Assembly (NCBI RefSeq): GCF_018474005.1
Contig: NZ_JAHCSH010000009.1
Coordinates: forward strand, 1 to 38,553
DNA length: 38,553 bases
Source: Curvibacter sp. CHRR-16
GTDB lineage: Bacteria; Pseudomonadota; Gammaproteobacteria; Burkholderiales; Burkholderiaceae_C
Direction: 5' to 3'
Below, one piece after another: positions 38,382 through 38,553 of the stretch. The stretch's first letter is position 1, and the number at the start of each line of letters is the position of its first letter. The translations under genes were made by a program, and so were the position numbers. The notes under the pieces were generated by a model. It was not told the origin of the DNA, made no database searches, and was given only the letters and a program-made list of their open reading frames with translations.

Positions 38382-38553
38382 GTGAAGAAGCGATTTACCG
38401 AAGAACAAATCATTGGCTTCCTGCGCGAAGCGGAGACGGGCCTGCCAGTGGCCGAGCTGTGCCGTAGGCACGGCTTCTCAGAGGCCAGTTATTACCTCTG
38501 GCGCAGCAAGTTTGGCGGTATGAGCGTGTCGGACGCCAAGCGCCTGAAGGAGC
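38382..38553 (+). CDS. IS3-family (IS407-type) transposase OrfA, partial
   Basis: GTG start at 38382; 57 codons, open at the window edge. It reads MKKRFTEEQIIGFLREAE, then ELCRRHGFSEASYYLWRSKFGG, then SDAKRLKE: the helix-turn-helix DNA-binding domain and the start of the leucine-zipper region of IS407-group OrfA. OrfB would follow outside the window, usually made by a -1 frameshift. Same orientation as the OrfB remnant at the left edge. Confidence 0.93.
   Translation, partial: MKKRFTEEQIIGFLREAETGLPVAELCRRHGFSEASYYLWRSKFGGMSVSDAKRLKE

Noticed and set aside
38316..38471. N-terminal part of the methyltransferase frame inside the IS
   Set aside because: Translation here is antisense to IS orfA and its inverted repeat and shows none of the expected methyltransferase blocks.

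Overview
The window looks like a chromosomal segment of a betaproteobacterium of the order Burkholderiales, most likely Comamonadaceae. This rests on gene order (dapC-dapD-pilU-dapE-prmB, smc-zipA-ligA, tolB-pal-cpoB, map-glnD) and on the protein sequences; the genus cannot be fixed by eye. Most genes are ordinary core genes of moderately high GC. The accessory parts are the two edges, a stretch inside ligA and the surface-polysaccharide genes.

Layout. Bases 1-130 are the right end of an IS3-family element (transposase C-terminus plus terminal inverted repeat). Bases 170-5094 (minus strand) form a tight lipopolysaccharide/surface glycan operon: a WaaE-like glycosyltransferase, msbA, a polysaccharide deacetylase, a DUF6492-like protein and an AT-rich protein of unknown family. 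A divergent glycosyltransferase (5126-6010) leads into tolB-pal-cpoB-tcdA, followed by two tRNA-Lys genes (UUU and CUU) and a terminator. A minus-strand operon (17127 to 9825) combines lysine/diaminopimelate synthesis (dapC, dapD, dapE) with pilU, prmB and a YheS-like ABC-F ATPase. Next on the plus strand come a lone Hpt-domain protein, smc, a zipA-like gene, ligA, a CHASE4-like/GGDEF diguanylate cyclase, peptide deformylase and an ElaA-type acetyltransferase; the last four overlap by 4 nt at each junction.

Bases 27046-32677 (minus strand) hold a PotABCD-type ABC importer with a Tat-exported binding protein, a GntR/FCD regulator and an Asp/Glu/hydantoin-racemase-like protein lacking the second catalytic cysteine. 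Two operator-like palindromes sit just upstream. A pirin gene diverges from it, followed by convergent glnD and map. The right edge is the C-terminal part of a DNA cytosine-C5 methyltransferase cut off by the left end of an IS3-family element whose orfA runs off the window.

Most unusual feature: ligA carries an in-frame, AT-rich extra segment of about 51 codons between the zinc finger and the helix-hairpin-helix domain. The segment is rich in inverted repeats and leaves the rest of the ligase open and recognisable. It resembles, in behaviour only, the in-frame palindromic elements known from Rickettsia genes. The same IS type at both edges suggests either two IS copies flanking the region or a contig broken at a repeat.
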